Shown here: in pieces, positions 32,701 to 41,118 of the stretch
How the letters are laid out: every line of letters starts with the position of its first letter
How positions within the stretch are numbered: the stretch's first letter is position 1
Origin: CAZTDD01 sp964612675
GTDB lineage: Bacteria > Hinthialibacterota > Hinthialibacteria > Hinthialibacterales > JAKPRU01
DNA: 43,811 bases
Assembly (NCBI GenBank): GCA_964612675.1
Contig: CAZTDD010000048.1
Location: 1-43,811 of the forward strand
Reading direction: 5' to 3'
Notes under the pieces: model-generated
Seen by the model: only the letters and a program-made list of their open reading frames with translations
Told to the model about the DNA's origin: nothing
Databases searched by the model: none
Program-made: the position numbers and the translations under genes

Positions 32701-35700
32701 TCCGATCCTGTTTCCGGAGGAGCGCGCAGCAACATCTTTGGCGCTTCCGTTCTGATTGCTGCGACGGATGCAATCGGGCTTCCTGTTGGCGGCAATCCAC
32801 CGAATGATCTTGTTTACTCCAGTACAGTTGAACTGGATAATCAGGCGCCATCCTACTTGGCACGACGCACGTTCCTGCCATCGTCACTGGTTGACGGCAG
32901 CGGAAACGACTATGCGAAGGTCCATGTGGCGGCACTTCAGCCCGAGGTTGGCGGTGGGTTCCAGCTCTTGGATCCCCCGTCGGTAACTGCGATCTCCCAA
33001 GATCCGGCGAACCCGACGCTGATTCGTGCATCGGCCACGGTTCGGTCAGACAGTCTTGTGACCTTCGACTCGAACCTCAAGTCGATCTACAACGCCGACG
33101 GACAGACCCGCGTCGAATGGTATCCGTCAATCGGTAACACGGACGAAACGCTTAACGCGACGCGGGCGGTGCAGATCAGCGCAACGGAATGGCTGTTGAA
33201 TGCCACCGTGAAGGTCGTTGCGGGCGCCCAGCCGATCCAGCCGCAGAAGGTCGTGATGAATGCGTACGACCAGGTTGGCAACAAGGGTACGTCCGATACT
33301 GCGAACGTACTGGGCATCAATGCACAGGGTGTATTCTTGCTTGAGAGCTCGCTGTACGTGAAAGGAACGAATGTTTCTCTCGGGGGCCAGGGTGGCGCTG
33401 CGCAGACACCTGCCGTGGCAGCCGACCGAACCCTGACGGGCGCTGGTGTCGATGAGTTACGGCCTGGTGATCTCCTGACATTCGTCGCGACGATCTCCCA
33501 CGATACGGCGGTACCCGATTACCTGACGGCGAATTTCAGTGAGTTCTATGAGCTGGCGCAGCAACAATACGTGACTTACCTCGTACCGAGTGCGACACAG
33601 GCCGCCGCAGGCAACACAACCATCGCTACGTGGGAAATTGCAACGGTTGATGTAGCACCGTTCAACACCGTTCCTGAGGTGACCTACGCAAGCCTCTGGA
33701 TCGGCAACGCCACCCCGATTTCGGGACCGCTACCGCCTGCCGGAGCTGCTGCCGGATCAAACTGGAACAACTGGGGCGATCCGACATGGAACGAGGCAGG
33801 GCGGCAAGGTCTGCAACAGAAGATGTTCGATGAAGGTTCACTGAGCATCGCATCCGATCGAGCAGCCATGCCAGGGCTTCTTGGTTCGCCGAAGATTGCA
33901 ATTCAGAATGTGTGGAATGTTGATACGGGTTCGGGTGTCCCGCCGACGAAGGCAGCCTCGGTAGTTGTTACAGCGACGGATAATCAGTCACTGTTCCCGC
34001 CGACTTCAATGACGTCGACAGAAGTCATTGTCGACACCCAGCCGCCGGAGGTCATCACGACACTAACTCCGCTCACACCGGCAACATTCCGGAACGCATC
34101 TGGCGATACGCCAAACCGCATCACGGTCGGAGATACAGTTCGACTATTCGTTCGACTGGTAAATCCGACAGTTGATGGCCAAAGTGACGATCATTGGTCA
34201 CCGGTTCTTCCGGGTCAGGTGAACGGCACAGCGCCAACCATCATCGCGCATGTGACACCGCTCGGTATTCCCGAGCCACAACGACTGGTTGTGACTAATG
34301 CACCAATCCCGACTGCAACGGCGCAGATCTACGAAGTAACAGCGGATCTGACGGTAGGCTCGGGCGTTGGTGATTCTGATCTGGAACAGCAGACAATAGT
34401 AAATGTCATCATCTCTGCCAGCGACGATGTGGGGAACGAGGCTGTGGAGATCATCCACGAGCAGCCAATCGCAGTTGATGACTGGCCGCCCTCAATCTTC
34501 ACCGGTTCACTTGGCGTACGTCTCCTGAGTGGCACGGCGACGACAGCCGCTGGAGGTGACATCTCCGTTGGACAGTTCGTTCCGACGAATTCGAGCATCG
34601 CGCCGGGATCGATTCTCCGCGTGTCTGCAGTCATCGGCGATACGCTCGATGACCCGTTGACATTCCTGACGCAGGAGAGAATCTCTCTCGATACATCCGG
34701 CATTCCATCCGCAGGTGTCAGGCTGGTCACGGAAGAAGCGACAATCAGCCGGACGAACCTTTCGGCTCCGTTCAACGTGACGCTTCCTGGTGCAAGCTCG
34801 CTTGAGACAACTCTCGGGTTTGGCTTCACCGTTAGTGTGACGGACTCTCTTGATAACGGAACCACGCAAACCGGCATTGGCCAGTTCAACGTTAACGGCA
34901 AGCCCGTCTATAACACGCTTGCGACGACGAGCGACGGTCTCCTCGCCCGTACAAGCGTGCAGGACGGTGACACTCTCGCGATGAACGGCGATTCGGTTCT
35001 GACGCTTGAAGTGGGCGCGTTCGACCTCGGGTCAATCAACTCACTGAGCATCACGAACACGCCTGCCGCGCCAACGGGTCTCACCGTCTCGACACCGGCG
35101 ACGACTCCTGTGGGTCTGAAGAGTGTCACAGGTACCGTCACGGTAACGCCTGACACACCGACCTATGGTGCTGCGGCACCGCAAGGCGTGCAGTTCCAGG
35201 CAACCGCCACAGATGATGATGCTCTGACAGCGACGCTGTCCGGCATTAATGTAACCGTGAACTCCCCGGCCATCTTCGACAGTGTGTTTGACGCGACAGT
35301 TGAAGATGCGACAGTCGACTTTACGGGTACGCCGGACGCGGTGCTTTCCGCGGCTGGTGCCGATGTCCGTGAAGTGACCCTTATTGAAGGACAGCTCCTG
35401 ACCGTGCTTATCGACGCGGCGGATATGTCAGCACCGAGTACAATTACACTCTCGGCAACAGGAACTGCGATTGCATCCGATATGACAATCGAGGCAGCAA
35501 CGTTCGCCGGGGTCGACGTAGCTGGTGCGACAACAACACAAACCGCGAGCATTGACGGATCTGGCGTCGTTGAGTTCAACTTCGCACCAGGGTTCGAAGC
35601 GATCCCGTTTGGCTCCACAGTGTCCAAGGTGACATTCGAGTTGAACGTGAGCGCAGCCGACAGCCTGCAGACGAACGCGGACGATGTGACGTTGCTGATC

Positions 35701-38001
35701 AACGTGACGCCTGAGGCACAGCCGCCGGTTGTCACGATCACCGACGTTACAATCCTGAATGCGGCTGGAGCAACCGGCACGTCATTGGGTGGCGTATCCA
35801 CCGCCGTCGTCCAGGAAACGAGTACTGCGGTTATCACCGCAAGTGCGCGTGACCTCGGTGGTGAACCAGTCACAGTAACGTTCGGCAGCAGCTCGTCCGT
35901 CTCAATTGCGGACTCCAACGTAACGGATCCGGCAGCGGGTCAGGCAACTGTCGGCTCAGTCACTGTACCTATCGGTCTGAACGACGCGGACAACCCAGGG
36001 ACGAACTGGGATGTTGCGACGGATCCGACGACGATCACAGTGACGGGCACGAATAACAGCGGCCTGACCGGTACAGCGGAGGTTGTTCTCGATCTCCTGA
36101 ATCTGTCCCAGCCGCCTGTCATCTCTGTGACAGCAACCGTCAACGGGGAAGCTGCGACTATCACTGACAATACCCTCAACACCCGTCCAGGCGACGTGGT
36201 GACGATGGGGATTCGTGTAACCGATTCGGATGCTGAGATCCTCCTACTTGAGGTCTCCGGCTTGTCTGGTGAACTCAGCACCGAGCCGACAAAACAAGGC
36301 CTGATCACAGGCGAGTATACCTTCACCATTCCGAGTGATCTCGCGGCGGATGCAAGTGACACCGTGGAGCTGTCGGCAACCGATGGTGGGTTCCTCACAA
36401 GTGCGAGGACAATCACCGTCAATATGCTTGCTGGTAACCATGCTCCTGTCCTGACACTGGATCCGACAGAAGCTAGCGGGACGGTCGGCGAAGCATTGGA
36501 GATCACGGTTAGCGCCGAGGATATCGATGGTGACGCGGTTGCGTTCGACGCAAGCGTTGGTACCTTCGGACCGATCACGAAGGTCGGTAACACGAGCACG
36601 GCGCTCCTGAGCGTTGTACCGACGGAAGCGGGCACGATCAGCGTTGAGGTGACCGCGACCGACGGCGACGGAGCCTCCGATACCGCAACCGCGACCCTGA
36701 CGATCGACGAAGCACCTGTTACGCCGACACCGACGGCGCTGCCAGGTACAGTGATTGTCTCGCAGGGTTACGGTGGTACAGGGTCGTCGATCCGTGTCGA
36801 TGTGAGCGATCCAACGGATGTCAAGATGGTTCCGAAGAGTGCGTTCCCGGGTATGCCGCCAACGTTTGCCACGGCGATCAACTCACCGCGAACACGCTCC
36901 GCGAACGTCGCAGTCGCTGACATCGATGGCGACGGTACGAAGGACATGGTCGTCGGCTTCGGACCTGGCGGCTTTGGCGCAGACTTCCCGTCCTCGGTAG
37001 TGGCTTGGACACCGACCGGTGGCGGTACTGAGGGTGATCGACCCTCCGTCATAACAGCCAAGAACGTGTTCAACCCGAACGCACCTCTCGACGCCTATAA
37101 GAACGTTCACGGTGCTCTGAACCTGGCTGCCGGTACCTTCTTCGCGGATCAGACGCTCCCGATAGTGGTAGCGGCACAAGGACTGGGCGGTAGCAATCAG
37201 ATCGCTCTCCTGCAATACGCAGAAGAGACGCTGGGCGAACAAACCAAGAAGAAGCTCAACATCGTTGGATACTTCCAGGGTCTCAGCGGCGCAGCTGCTC
37301 AGCTGAATACCTCCGGCGGTACGAGTGTAGCGACTGGCGATGTGGACGGCGACGGACTGGACGAGTTGATTGTCGGTCAGATGAATGGTGCAACCGCAAC
37401 GACACTGTTCCAGGTTGTCGATCTGCAGAAGGTTGATGGTGTAATCTCCGTCCAGCGGCGAACCGCTGCGGTCCAGGCGATGCCGAACGCAGCATTCTTC
37501 GGCGAAGGCGGTGTGAACCTGGCCATCGGTGACGTCGATGGCGACGGCGACCAGGACATCGTTACTGCTACGGCAGGGGATGCTGCTGGTGCGAACAATC
37601 CGGACCTTAAGAACTTCGTCCGAGTCTTCCAGCTCGCTACCGATGATCAGAACCGCATCACCACAATCAGCCAGCTGACACCGCCGATCCAGATCCTTGG
37701 ATCCGCAGTCAGCCCGTCTGGTGCGATTGACGTGGCTTGCGGCAACGCAGACACCGACATCGCGGATGAGGTGATCGTGAGTGCGCAGGCGCTGATCAGT
37801 CTCGACACCGAAACCGGTGAAGTTTCCTACACGAACACACCGTTCGAGGGCAAGAACTTCTATAAGGTGTGGAACCTGAACTTCGCTGATGATGGGTCCT
37901 TCGGCGATATCGTTGGAGTTACTCCGTTGTTGCGAGCGTTCCAGGGCGACTTCGCACCGACCTCGGGCAGCTTGTTCGTTGAAATGATGCCAGCGAACTA
38001 A
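26788..38001 (+). CDS. Giant secreted surface protein with beta repeats and C-terminal FG-GAP/VCBS-like propeller
   Basis: A product of 3,737 residues. The ATG at 26788 follows AAGGAGAGT and opens a clear signal peptide (MKTMTKGAAAAMAQ, hydrophobic core, cleavage near ALAQ). An alternative ATG at 26701, with its own AAGGAAG site, adds 29 residues. The body is a long series of roughly 150-residue beta modules, each with a DNGAPT- or DTQPPEV-like turn. Next come cadherin/Ig-like modules (NHAPVLTL, VSAEDIDGDAV), a Pro/Thr linker (APVTPTPTALPG), and a propeller with Ca-binding loops DIDGDGTKD, DVDGDGLDE and DVDGDGDQD. Composition is very Ser/Thr/Ala/Gly-rich, a good glycosylation substrate. It is probably a surface-layer, adhesin or sheath protein. 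No sortase, PEP-CTERM or T9SS anchor motif is visible at the C-terminus. Confidence 0.9.
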   Translation: MKTMTKGAAAAMAQSLRWMVLVCASIGLVSAVGAPEALAQKALPLENTSVPAWFMPLAESVDGVVDGKSVSGSGEVAGGMIKNVSAILGASPTAYVNHGKPGVVNDTEDGFVNHTSLSDYNPGTWTGVEDSVLYRWFVGWPSASAGKYGAMVANLQGNDTLVMAAVVANVSSTYVNKLNAGTLTDTEMADLLQGVTADFSMAPGNTPLLSATYTDVFPNDATGVSTQVKDATLVVFMWDGSKTDESSLNPANLTVPVTATTTGAGSDTNGLRATVQIVGGRTAYSNYVGIDHDGPTMGSGGASIYSVVDVYGNPVPGRVKQSQAGAGSIGSSSSELKWGDVVDVTASVNVQAALDGEPDAYFTANNDFVSDAWHKDGYLAQGNAGIVKDTSLTTGNIASTLIRTPAQLINRKGWSTTLKAAGHEQFSTPIFPGGEAGVFFGSYSGTTPQSATGTDWNSSSALILRATFLITEASTSAGASFAGDGGNNAMPINFILGDELGLSHKNKYSLGGLTFNAAAVANASNSLIAGVTGFVDNRPPIIIRSDLSAPTSRRIVGASPTRDTVGIQVDFGLEEEPLDRLSAFNITYATDVDNCFFRASPSRPFVIDASGIASVENLTGGMILGASASGHFTIPSTNLTSNSNSNAGVVVTVTDDARNFWTFDTRAPGIKSDGTQDQWTIDGIAGTPQSSTLVLDINRPIILGATMYFSRNVPGGSTIGNGEILTLLKQDEGSNAQAADGTILGATIGSVGSEVALQVDFLPSVWTSSHSGSTPYQNDLDTLLAQYPDVTSKSSNKWYREYLNFSKASSSNVLGVNSGGLFNIWVDVGKLNMTTANFSTIQSSTASSNGLTQVTLKGTVPSSAGTGVASATGVGFVTAEVRVTDYVYNEDYMGGEAWSFPVQPNAGSGSAANHAYASGVILDTTMPLVLQKVASTNVQTRGKNVARHPESGLFFGASSAFSSTDPAFDKLYGLTNHNIYTSNRGVGIALQADDVLIVEATVSGVVPTLRENAALTATNYPFFWPQLNSFPGARVPALISADFSDFVSGATAVVPVASMTINANGTGGVNTPAASANAGQAVLATFALRLRPNVISGAGDLNRNLTASNIRSVTVNAWDVAGNVSSVGISGATADFGNPEVTIVSFKLNGVDVSSITDATASIGDRIDVYAKVDPNQSSKINVISANFELFGLKTLMNHYDSGSDEGVYDATVTAFGYNSTLSALGPIEVGSSGTFGGNVGSASILYATFSYVALERDTDWAVGSSDGKKGVAIGKTAKAVISATNTSGVAAQASTGKIGVDRHPPAIRSAGMRQVAAVASGDDLTDNIVRVGDVIVATAEIQADPGDGSSTSQGVVDIKSVTPTADLSEFGVSGSVNVTEGLGYRNNFIVDATWTVTVLAAQSSGTTGPHDVYIQTVDRVGNTAVMNTNNIGSPAAVVSGATDFRFFVENGRPTFAASDVILLASNDVNLVGGVYGPTNQIYNVGPDTKPWIIYSARGGKYTNSAVGMDTVNPGDVVHVTASISLNDDPNKVSIPDSNILGNFKEFDPAKSAVTPNVRVGASDIRAFFEVPVSSAAVTTISGASVEVKASDTAGLSTTVVDDATIEVDNGAPTVALQQSFYKSGTGTSLSSIVSGKSAKGGTVGPATFEAVMTVEYTDGGTDTASTSSGSAVKDLPGLVLASANYANTSATPLVLLATGEITGKESGSRHSATTGVPNGPLGLWPDFFKIEGAGPTVTSSSSKADIQASTNRTVTYYFWNLKNGVDVATAGKIIRGAAVPKQGYFVGSSSGLSSAAAKLIGYASDDIGNVAPGASTLAAGSGAGIFTIELDNNPPALASTRDVAGNVVSASLLVISSNDMMYEATQPAVNSGDVVEVSFAISDPVNNTTPLTVSFDLKHLVKAKANGYSANDSPSVSNLAFLDATVASNHSPQGSYNSDYGIYTITGIEPVAHNIPAQGSFRFNIGGADSSDPVSGGARSNIFGASVLIAATDAIGLPVGGNPPNDLVYSSTVELDNQAPSYLARRTFLPSSLVDGSGNDYAKVHVAALQPEVGGGFQLLDPPSVTAISQDPANPTLIRASATVRSDSLVTFDSNLKSIYNADGQTRVEWYPSIGNTDETLNATRAVQISATEWLLNATVKVVAGAQPIQPQKVVMNAYDQVGNKGTSDTANVLGINAQGVFLLESSLYVKGTNVSLGGQGGAAQTPAVAADRTLTGAGVDELRPGDLLTFVATISHDTAVPDYLTANFSEFYELAQQQYVTYLVPSATQAAAGNTTIATWEIATVDVAPFNTVPEVTYASLWIGNATPISGPLPPAGAAAGSNWNNWGDPTWNEAGRQGLQQKMFDEGSLSIASDRAAMPGLLGSPKIAIQNVWNVDTGSGVPPTKAASVVVTATDNQSLFPPTSMTSTEVIVDTQPPEVITTLTPLTPATFRNASGDTPNRITVGDTVRLFVRLVNPTVDGQSDDHWSPVLPGQVNGTAPTIIAHVTPLGIPEPQRLVVTNAPIPTATAQIYEVTADLTVGSGVGDSDLEQQTIVNVIISASDDVGNEAVEIIHEQPIAVDDWPPSIFTGSLGVRLLSGTATTAAGGDISVGQFVPTNSSIAPGSILRVSAVIGDTLDDPLTFLTQERISLDTSGIPSAGVRLVTEEATISRTNLSAPFNVTLPGASSLETTLGFGFTVSVTDSLDNGTTQTGIGQFNVNGKPVYNTLATTSDGLLARTSVQDGDTLAMNGDSVLTLEVGAFDLGSINSLSITNTPAAPTGLTVSTPATTPVGLKSVTGTVTVTPDTPTYGAAAPQGVQFQATATDDDALTATLSGINVTVNSPAIFDSVFDATVEDATVDFTGTPDAVLSAAGADVREVTLIEGQLLTVLIDAADMSAPSTITLSATGTAIASDMTIEAATFAGVDVAGATTTQTASIDGSGVVEFNFAPGFEAIPFGSTVSKVTFELNVSAADSLQTNADDVTLLINVTPEAQPPVVTITDVTILNAAGATGTSLGGVSTAVVQETSTAVITASARDLGGEPVTVTFGSSSSVSIADSNVTDPAAGQATVGSVTVPIGLNDADNPGTNWDVATDPTTITVTGTNNSGLTGTAEVVLDLLNLSQPPVISVTATVNGEAATITDNTLNTRPGDVVTMGIRVTDSDAEILLLEVSGLSGELSTEPTKQGLITGEYTFTIPSDLAADASDTVELSATDGGFLTSARTITVNMLAGNHAPVLTLDPTEASGTVGEALEITVSAEDIDGDAVAFDASVGTFGPITKVGNTSTALLSVVPTEAGTISVEVTATDGDGASDTATATLTIDEAPVTPTPTALPGTVIVSQGYGGTGSSIRVDVSDPTDVKMVPKSAFPGMPPTFATAINSPRTRSANVAVADIDGDGTKDMVVGFGPGGFGADFPSSVVAWTPTGGGTEGDRPSVITAKNVFNPNAPLDAYKNVHGALNLAAGTFFADQTLPIVVAAQGLGGSNQIALLQYAEETLGEQTKKKLNIVGYFQGLSGAAAQLNTSGGTSVATGDVDGDGLDELIVGQMNGATATTLFQVVDLQKVDGVISVQRRTAAVQAMPNAAFFGEGGVNLAIGDVDGDGDQDIVTATAGDAAGANNPDLKNFVRVFQLATDDQNRITTISQLTPPIQILGSAVSPSGAIDVACGNADTDIADEVIVSAQALISLDTETGEVSYTNTPFEGKNFYKVWNLNFADDGSFGDIVGVTPLLRAFQGDFAPTSGSLFVEMMPAN

Positions 38002-38026
38002 GCGACGTGAATAAATGAGAGATTAT

Positions 38027-38056
38027 GGGGGCGAGACCGACAACGATCTCGCCCCC
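38027..38056 (+). terminator. Strong hairpin terminator after the giant gene
   Basis: Ten perfect base pairs, GGGGGCGAGA (38027-38036) and TCTCGCCCCC (38047-38056), around a 10-base loop, 25 bp past the stop codon. Only a broken T-run follows (GTTGCTTTG), so it may need Rho help or protect the mRNA end. Confidence 0.8.
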
Positions 38057-38145
38057 GTTGCTTTGTACAGCATCGGTCCGTAGAACTTGAAACGAAGCTC
38101 CTCCGGGTTAAGGAAGAGAAAAGAACTTCACAGGGAGAACAGGGG

Positions 38146-38916
38146 ATGCCGACAGTAGAGGAAAACCTGCAAAGCTGGTCACATTACGATTGGTCTCAAC
38201 GCGGGGATGAGTGGTCCTATCGCTGGGGGGGCACGGAGTATGTGTGGTGGGGAACGGTGTTTCCACGAATACAAGCCTTTTTGCCGGCGAGTAGCATTTT
38301 AGAACTCGGCCCAGGTTTCGGACGATGTACGCAGTATCTAAAGAACTTCTGCAAGGAATTGACCGTTGTGGATCTTGTGGAGAGATGTATCGAGGCGTGT
38401 AAGGAGCGCTTTTCAGACTGCCGCCATATCAGCTACTTCTGTAATGACGGAAAGTCGCTGAGTATGGTTCCCGATAACTCGGTCGATTTTGTGTTCAGCT
38501 GGGATTCGCTGGTCCATTGTGAATGCGATGTTATTCAAAATTACGTGACCGAGTTTGCCCGCATATTGAAACCGAACGGAGCGGGTTTCGTTCACCATGC
38601 GAATATGGGGTATTACCGGAGCAGGGAAGATGGTGAAGAGTTTATTAAGAACAACAACGTTCACTGGCGCGCTGTAAGCATGTCTGGAGAGTTATTCGAG
38701 AAATACTGCCGCGAGTCCGGTCTTCAGTGCGTTGCGCAGGAACTGATCGGATGGGGAGGAGAAATTCTGAATGATTGCTTCTCTTCGTTCGTACCGCAGG
38801 GATCCATATTGGCTAGGCCGAACATGATTCGGAAGGATGAGAAGTTCATGGATGAAGTCGACCATTTGGCTGCGCTGGCAGAGATGTATAGTCCAGCGCG
38901 CTTCGCCGAGAAATAG
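38146..38916 (+). CDS. Class I SAM-dependent methyltransferase
   Basis: A 256-residue soluble enzyme with the class I fold. Motif I, ILELGPGFGR, is at residues 51-60, with an acid at the end of the second strand (LTVVDLVERC), DNSVDFVFSWDSLVHCECD as motif IV and ILKPNGAGFVHHANMG as motif V. It is of the size and kind found in O-antigen and protein-glycan clusters, where such enzymes methylate a sugar. AGGGAG and AGGGG precede the ATG. It opens the plus-strand operon that continues through the circular join to the GT2 gene. A poor TTGCTT/TAGAAC promoter with 17-bp spacing lies at 38058-38086. The acceptor is unknown. Confidence 0.88.
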   Translation: MPTVEENLQSWSHYDWSQRGDEWSYRWGGTEYVWWGTVFPRIQAFLPASSILELGPGFGRCTQYLKNFCKELTVVDLVERCIEACKERFSDCRHISYFCNDGKSLSMVPDNSVDFVFSWDSLVHCECDVIQNYVTEFARILKPNGAGFVHHANMGYYRSREDGEEFIKNNNVHWRAVSMSGELFEKYCRESGLQCVAQELIGWGGEILNDCFSSFVPQGSILARPNMIRKDEKFMDEVDHLAALAEMYSPARFAEK

Positions 38917-39015
38917 GGTCTGACAGTTCCAGAATGACAAGAGGAAGAATAGAATGAGGGTACTCCGCACGCGGCTCAATCGTCGCGTAAAGTATCTTTC
39001 ATACGGAAGCAGAAG

Positions 39016-41088
39016 ATGGCAAAAGAAACGATAAGGGGGCGCGGAAGAGATGAGCGCCGAGAATGTAAGAGCAAACAACAGAAGAACAGCACACATCGTT
39101 CTATGATATCGGTTTTAAGCTTGACGCTAGTTGTGTCTTCGGTTTTGTTTATATTCCTTGCAGCGTGTTCGAGCAACGAGAGCAACGAAACAATCTATGT
39201 GAAAGCCGGTGACGCCTGGCTGGAGCGAGAAAGGCTTTTAGTGGCCGAGTTTCCAGTCGATGAGTCTCTTGAACAGGTGGAAGGAACTTCAAAGTGGCGG
39301 TTGGGGGATGTTGAGATCGCTTCCCATTTTCCACGGGAAGTAACGCCTTCCTATGGGGCGGCATACGGGCGTCATCGCTGGTCGCTTTATGCTCACGCTC
39401 CGACAACCATTTCCTTTTCCCCGATCGAAGTCGGCAGGGATGCTCAGGTTCATTTTGGGTGGTTTCTACCGCAGAAAGCATTCGATAAGGGGAGCGACGG
39501 AGCGACCTTTCGAGTTTGGTGTGCGACCAAGGTGGGTGAGAAAAAATGTGTGTTTGAAGGGCACACTGACAGGGATTCATCGGGTGTACGACGCGAAGAG
39601 ATCGCACTTCACGTTGGCGAGGGAGAATCCGTCCGTCTTTTCTTCGAGACGGATCCTGGTGAAGGCGGCCTTGCGTCGGCCCAGGCCGACTATTGTTTCT
39701 GGGAAATGCCGGCGCTGCGATGGAAAGAGAAAGTCAAACCCAAGCGGAATGAAGGACCAAATGTAGTTCTCTTTACTCTCGATACGTTGCGAGCGGATCG
39801 CCTTCATTGTTACGGGTATGATCGAGAAACCAGTCCGCACATCGACGAGTTGGCATCACGGGGGACTCTTCTGACTCAGGCCTTCGCGCAGAGTACTACA
39901 ACGATCCCTTCGCATATTTCCATCATGACCTCGAAGTATCTTAATGAGTTCGGAATCTACACACAGTCTGAGGATCCTCTCCACCTCAGCTTTTACACGT
40001 TAGCCGAGTGTTTCCAGGAAAAGGGCTATGAGACAGGCGGGTTCCTTTCTGCTGGATTCATGCGCGATGAATGGTCAGGCTTAGGCCAGGGATTCGACAC
40101 CTTCATTGAGTGTCCTGTTGGAACGCTCGACGGGGAATATGTCGTCAATAACTTCATCGAATGGCTTGGTGACAAGCATGGAAATCCTTTTTTTGCCTGG
40201 ATCCATTTGTATGACTGCCATGTTCCGTATGATTCGCCGGAACCCTTGGGGGGACAGTTTGTGGATCCGGAAGCCGCTTATCCACCGAATCTGGACACGT
40301 CTCTGTTTGTTACGCGCGATGATAAGCCGTTTGAGAGACGAAACAAGGATTTCTATTCAGATCGATATGACGGGGGAATCGCTTATACCGATCACCAGGT
40401 TGGCCGAGTTGTATCTTCACTTGAGGAACTAGGCCTTGAAAAGAACACCCTCATCGTGATTGCCTCAGACCATGGCGAATGTCTCGGCGAGCATAATATC
40501 TATTTCGATCACGTTTCTCTGTACGAACCCAATGTACATGTCCCGTTGATTTTCTCATGGCCCGGGCGGGTTCCGGAAGGAAAACGTGTGGACGAGCTTT
40601 GTGAGAATGTGGATATCTACCCGACAATTCTAGAACTGCTCGACTTCGAAACTCCCGAGGACGTCAGCGGAGAATCACTTGTTGACGTATGGGAGGGGCG
40701 CATGACGGGCAGGGAAGGCGTCGTCACGGAGCATTCGTTGCATGCTGCCGTATCCTGGCGGACGGAAGAGTGGAGCTATATATATCAACCGGTCGCCAGC
40801 CCCCCGCATCGATCCGGGATGCTCAATCTCTGGCAATCGGGTCCGCCGAGGGAGTGGGTGGAGAATGCGGAAGGGGAAGAACTTTACAACAGAGAGACGG
40901 ATCCTGCAGAGGAGAAGAACCTAAGTTCCACAAACAAACCGATTCTTCATCAGATGCAAAATGCCTGCTCAGAGTGGGTAAATGCGTGTAATGAAGCGTG
41001 GATGAGCGGTCGGCCCTGGGAGAACAAACCTCGTGCTGAATCGCCCCGTATCAAAGAACTTCATGGACTCGGATATGTGGGCCGCTAA
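39016..41088 (+). CDS. Alkaline-phosphatase/sulfatase-superfamily lipoprotein with N-terminal beta-sandwich
   Basis: A 690-residue exported protein. A lipobox FLAAC ends at Cys51; an ATG at 39103 would give a shorter but complete lipoprotein signal. Residues of about 95-235 form a beta domain (YAHAPTTISF, GATFRVW, CFWEMPALRW) shared with the next two products. From residue 248 on comes the sulfatase-like domain: NVVLFTLDTLRADRLHCYGYD (metal Asp), STTTIPSHISIMTS, GGIAYTDHQVGRVV and IASDHGECLGEH (second metal site). The nucleophile position in TTIPSH holds Thr296, not the Cys or Ser that becomes formylglycine, so it is probably a phosphodiesterase, phosphotransferase or Thr-type hydrolase rather than a true sulfatase. 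It could alter the substituents of a surface glycan. Confidence 0.88.
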   Translation: MAKETIRGRGRDERRECKSKQQKNSTHRSMISVLSLTLVVSSVLFIFLAACSSNESNETIYVKAGDAWLERERLLVAEFPVDESLEQVEGTSKWRLGDVEIASHFPREVTPSYGAAYGRHRWSLYAHAPTTISFSPIEVGRDAQVHFGWFLPQKAFDKGSDGATFRVWCATKVGEKKCVFEGHTDRDSSGVRREEIALHVGEGESVRLFFETDPGEGGLASAQADYCFWEMPALRWKEKVKPKRNEGPNVVLFTLDTLRADRLHCYGYDRETSPHIDELASRGTLLTQAFAQSTTTIPSHISIMTSKYLNEFGIYTQSEDPLHLSFYTLAECFQEKGYETGGFLSAGFMRDEWSGLGQGFDTFIECPVGTLDGEYVVNNFIEWLGDKHGNPFFAWIHLYDCHVPYDSPEPLGGQFVDPEAAYPPNLDTSLFVTRDDKPFERRNKDFYSDRYDGGIAYTDHQVGRVVSSLEELGLEKNTLIVIASDHGECLGEHNIYFDHVSLYEPNVHVPLIFSWPGRVPEGKRVDELCENVDIYPTILELLDFETPEDVSGESLVDVWEGRMTGREGVVTEHSLHAAVSWRTEEWSYIYQPVASPPHRSGMLNLWQSGPPREWVENAEGEELYNRETDPAEEKNLSSTNKPILHQMQNACSEWVNACNEAWMSGRPWENKPRAESPRIKELHGLGYVGR

Positions 41089-41118
41089 CCACACGGGGGA
41101 TATGAGGGGTAGGACATT

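Noticed and set aside
34329..36635. Long minus-strand ORFs opposite the giant gene (for example 35163-35918 and 35940-36635)
   Set aside because: They are mirror frames of Ser/Thr/Ala-rich plus-strand codons, and their products are equally low in complexity, with no start signals.
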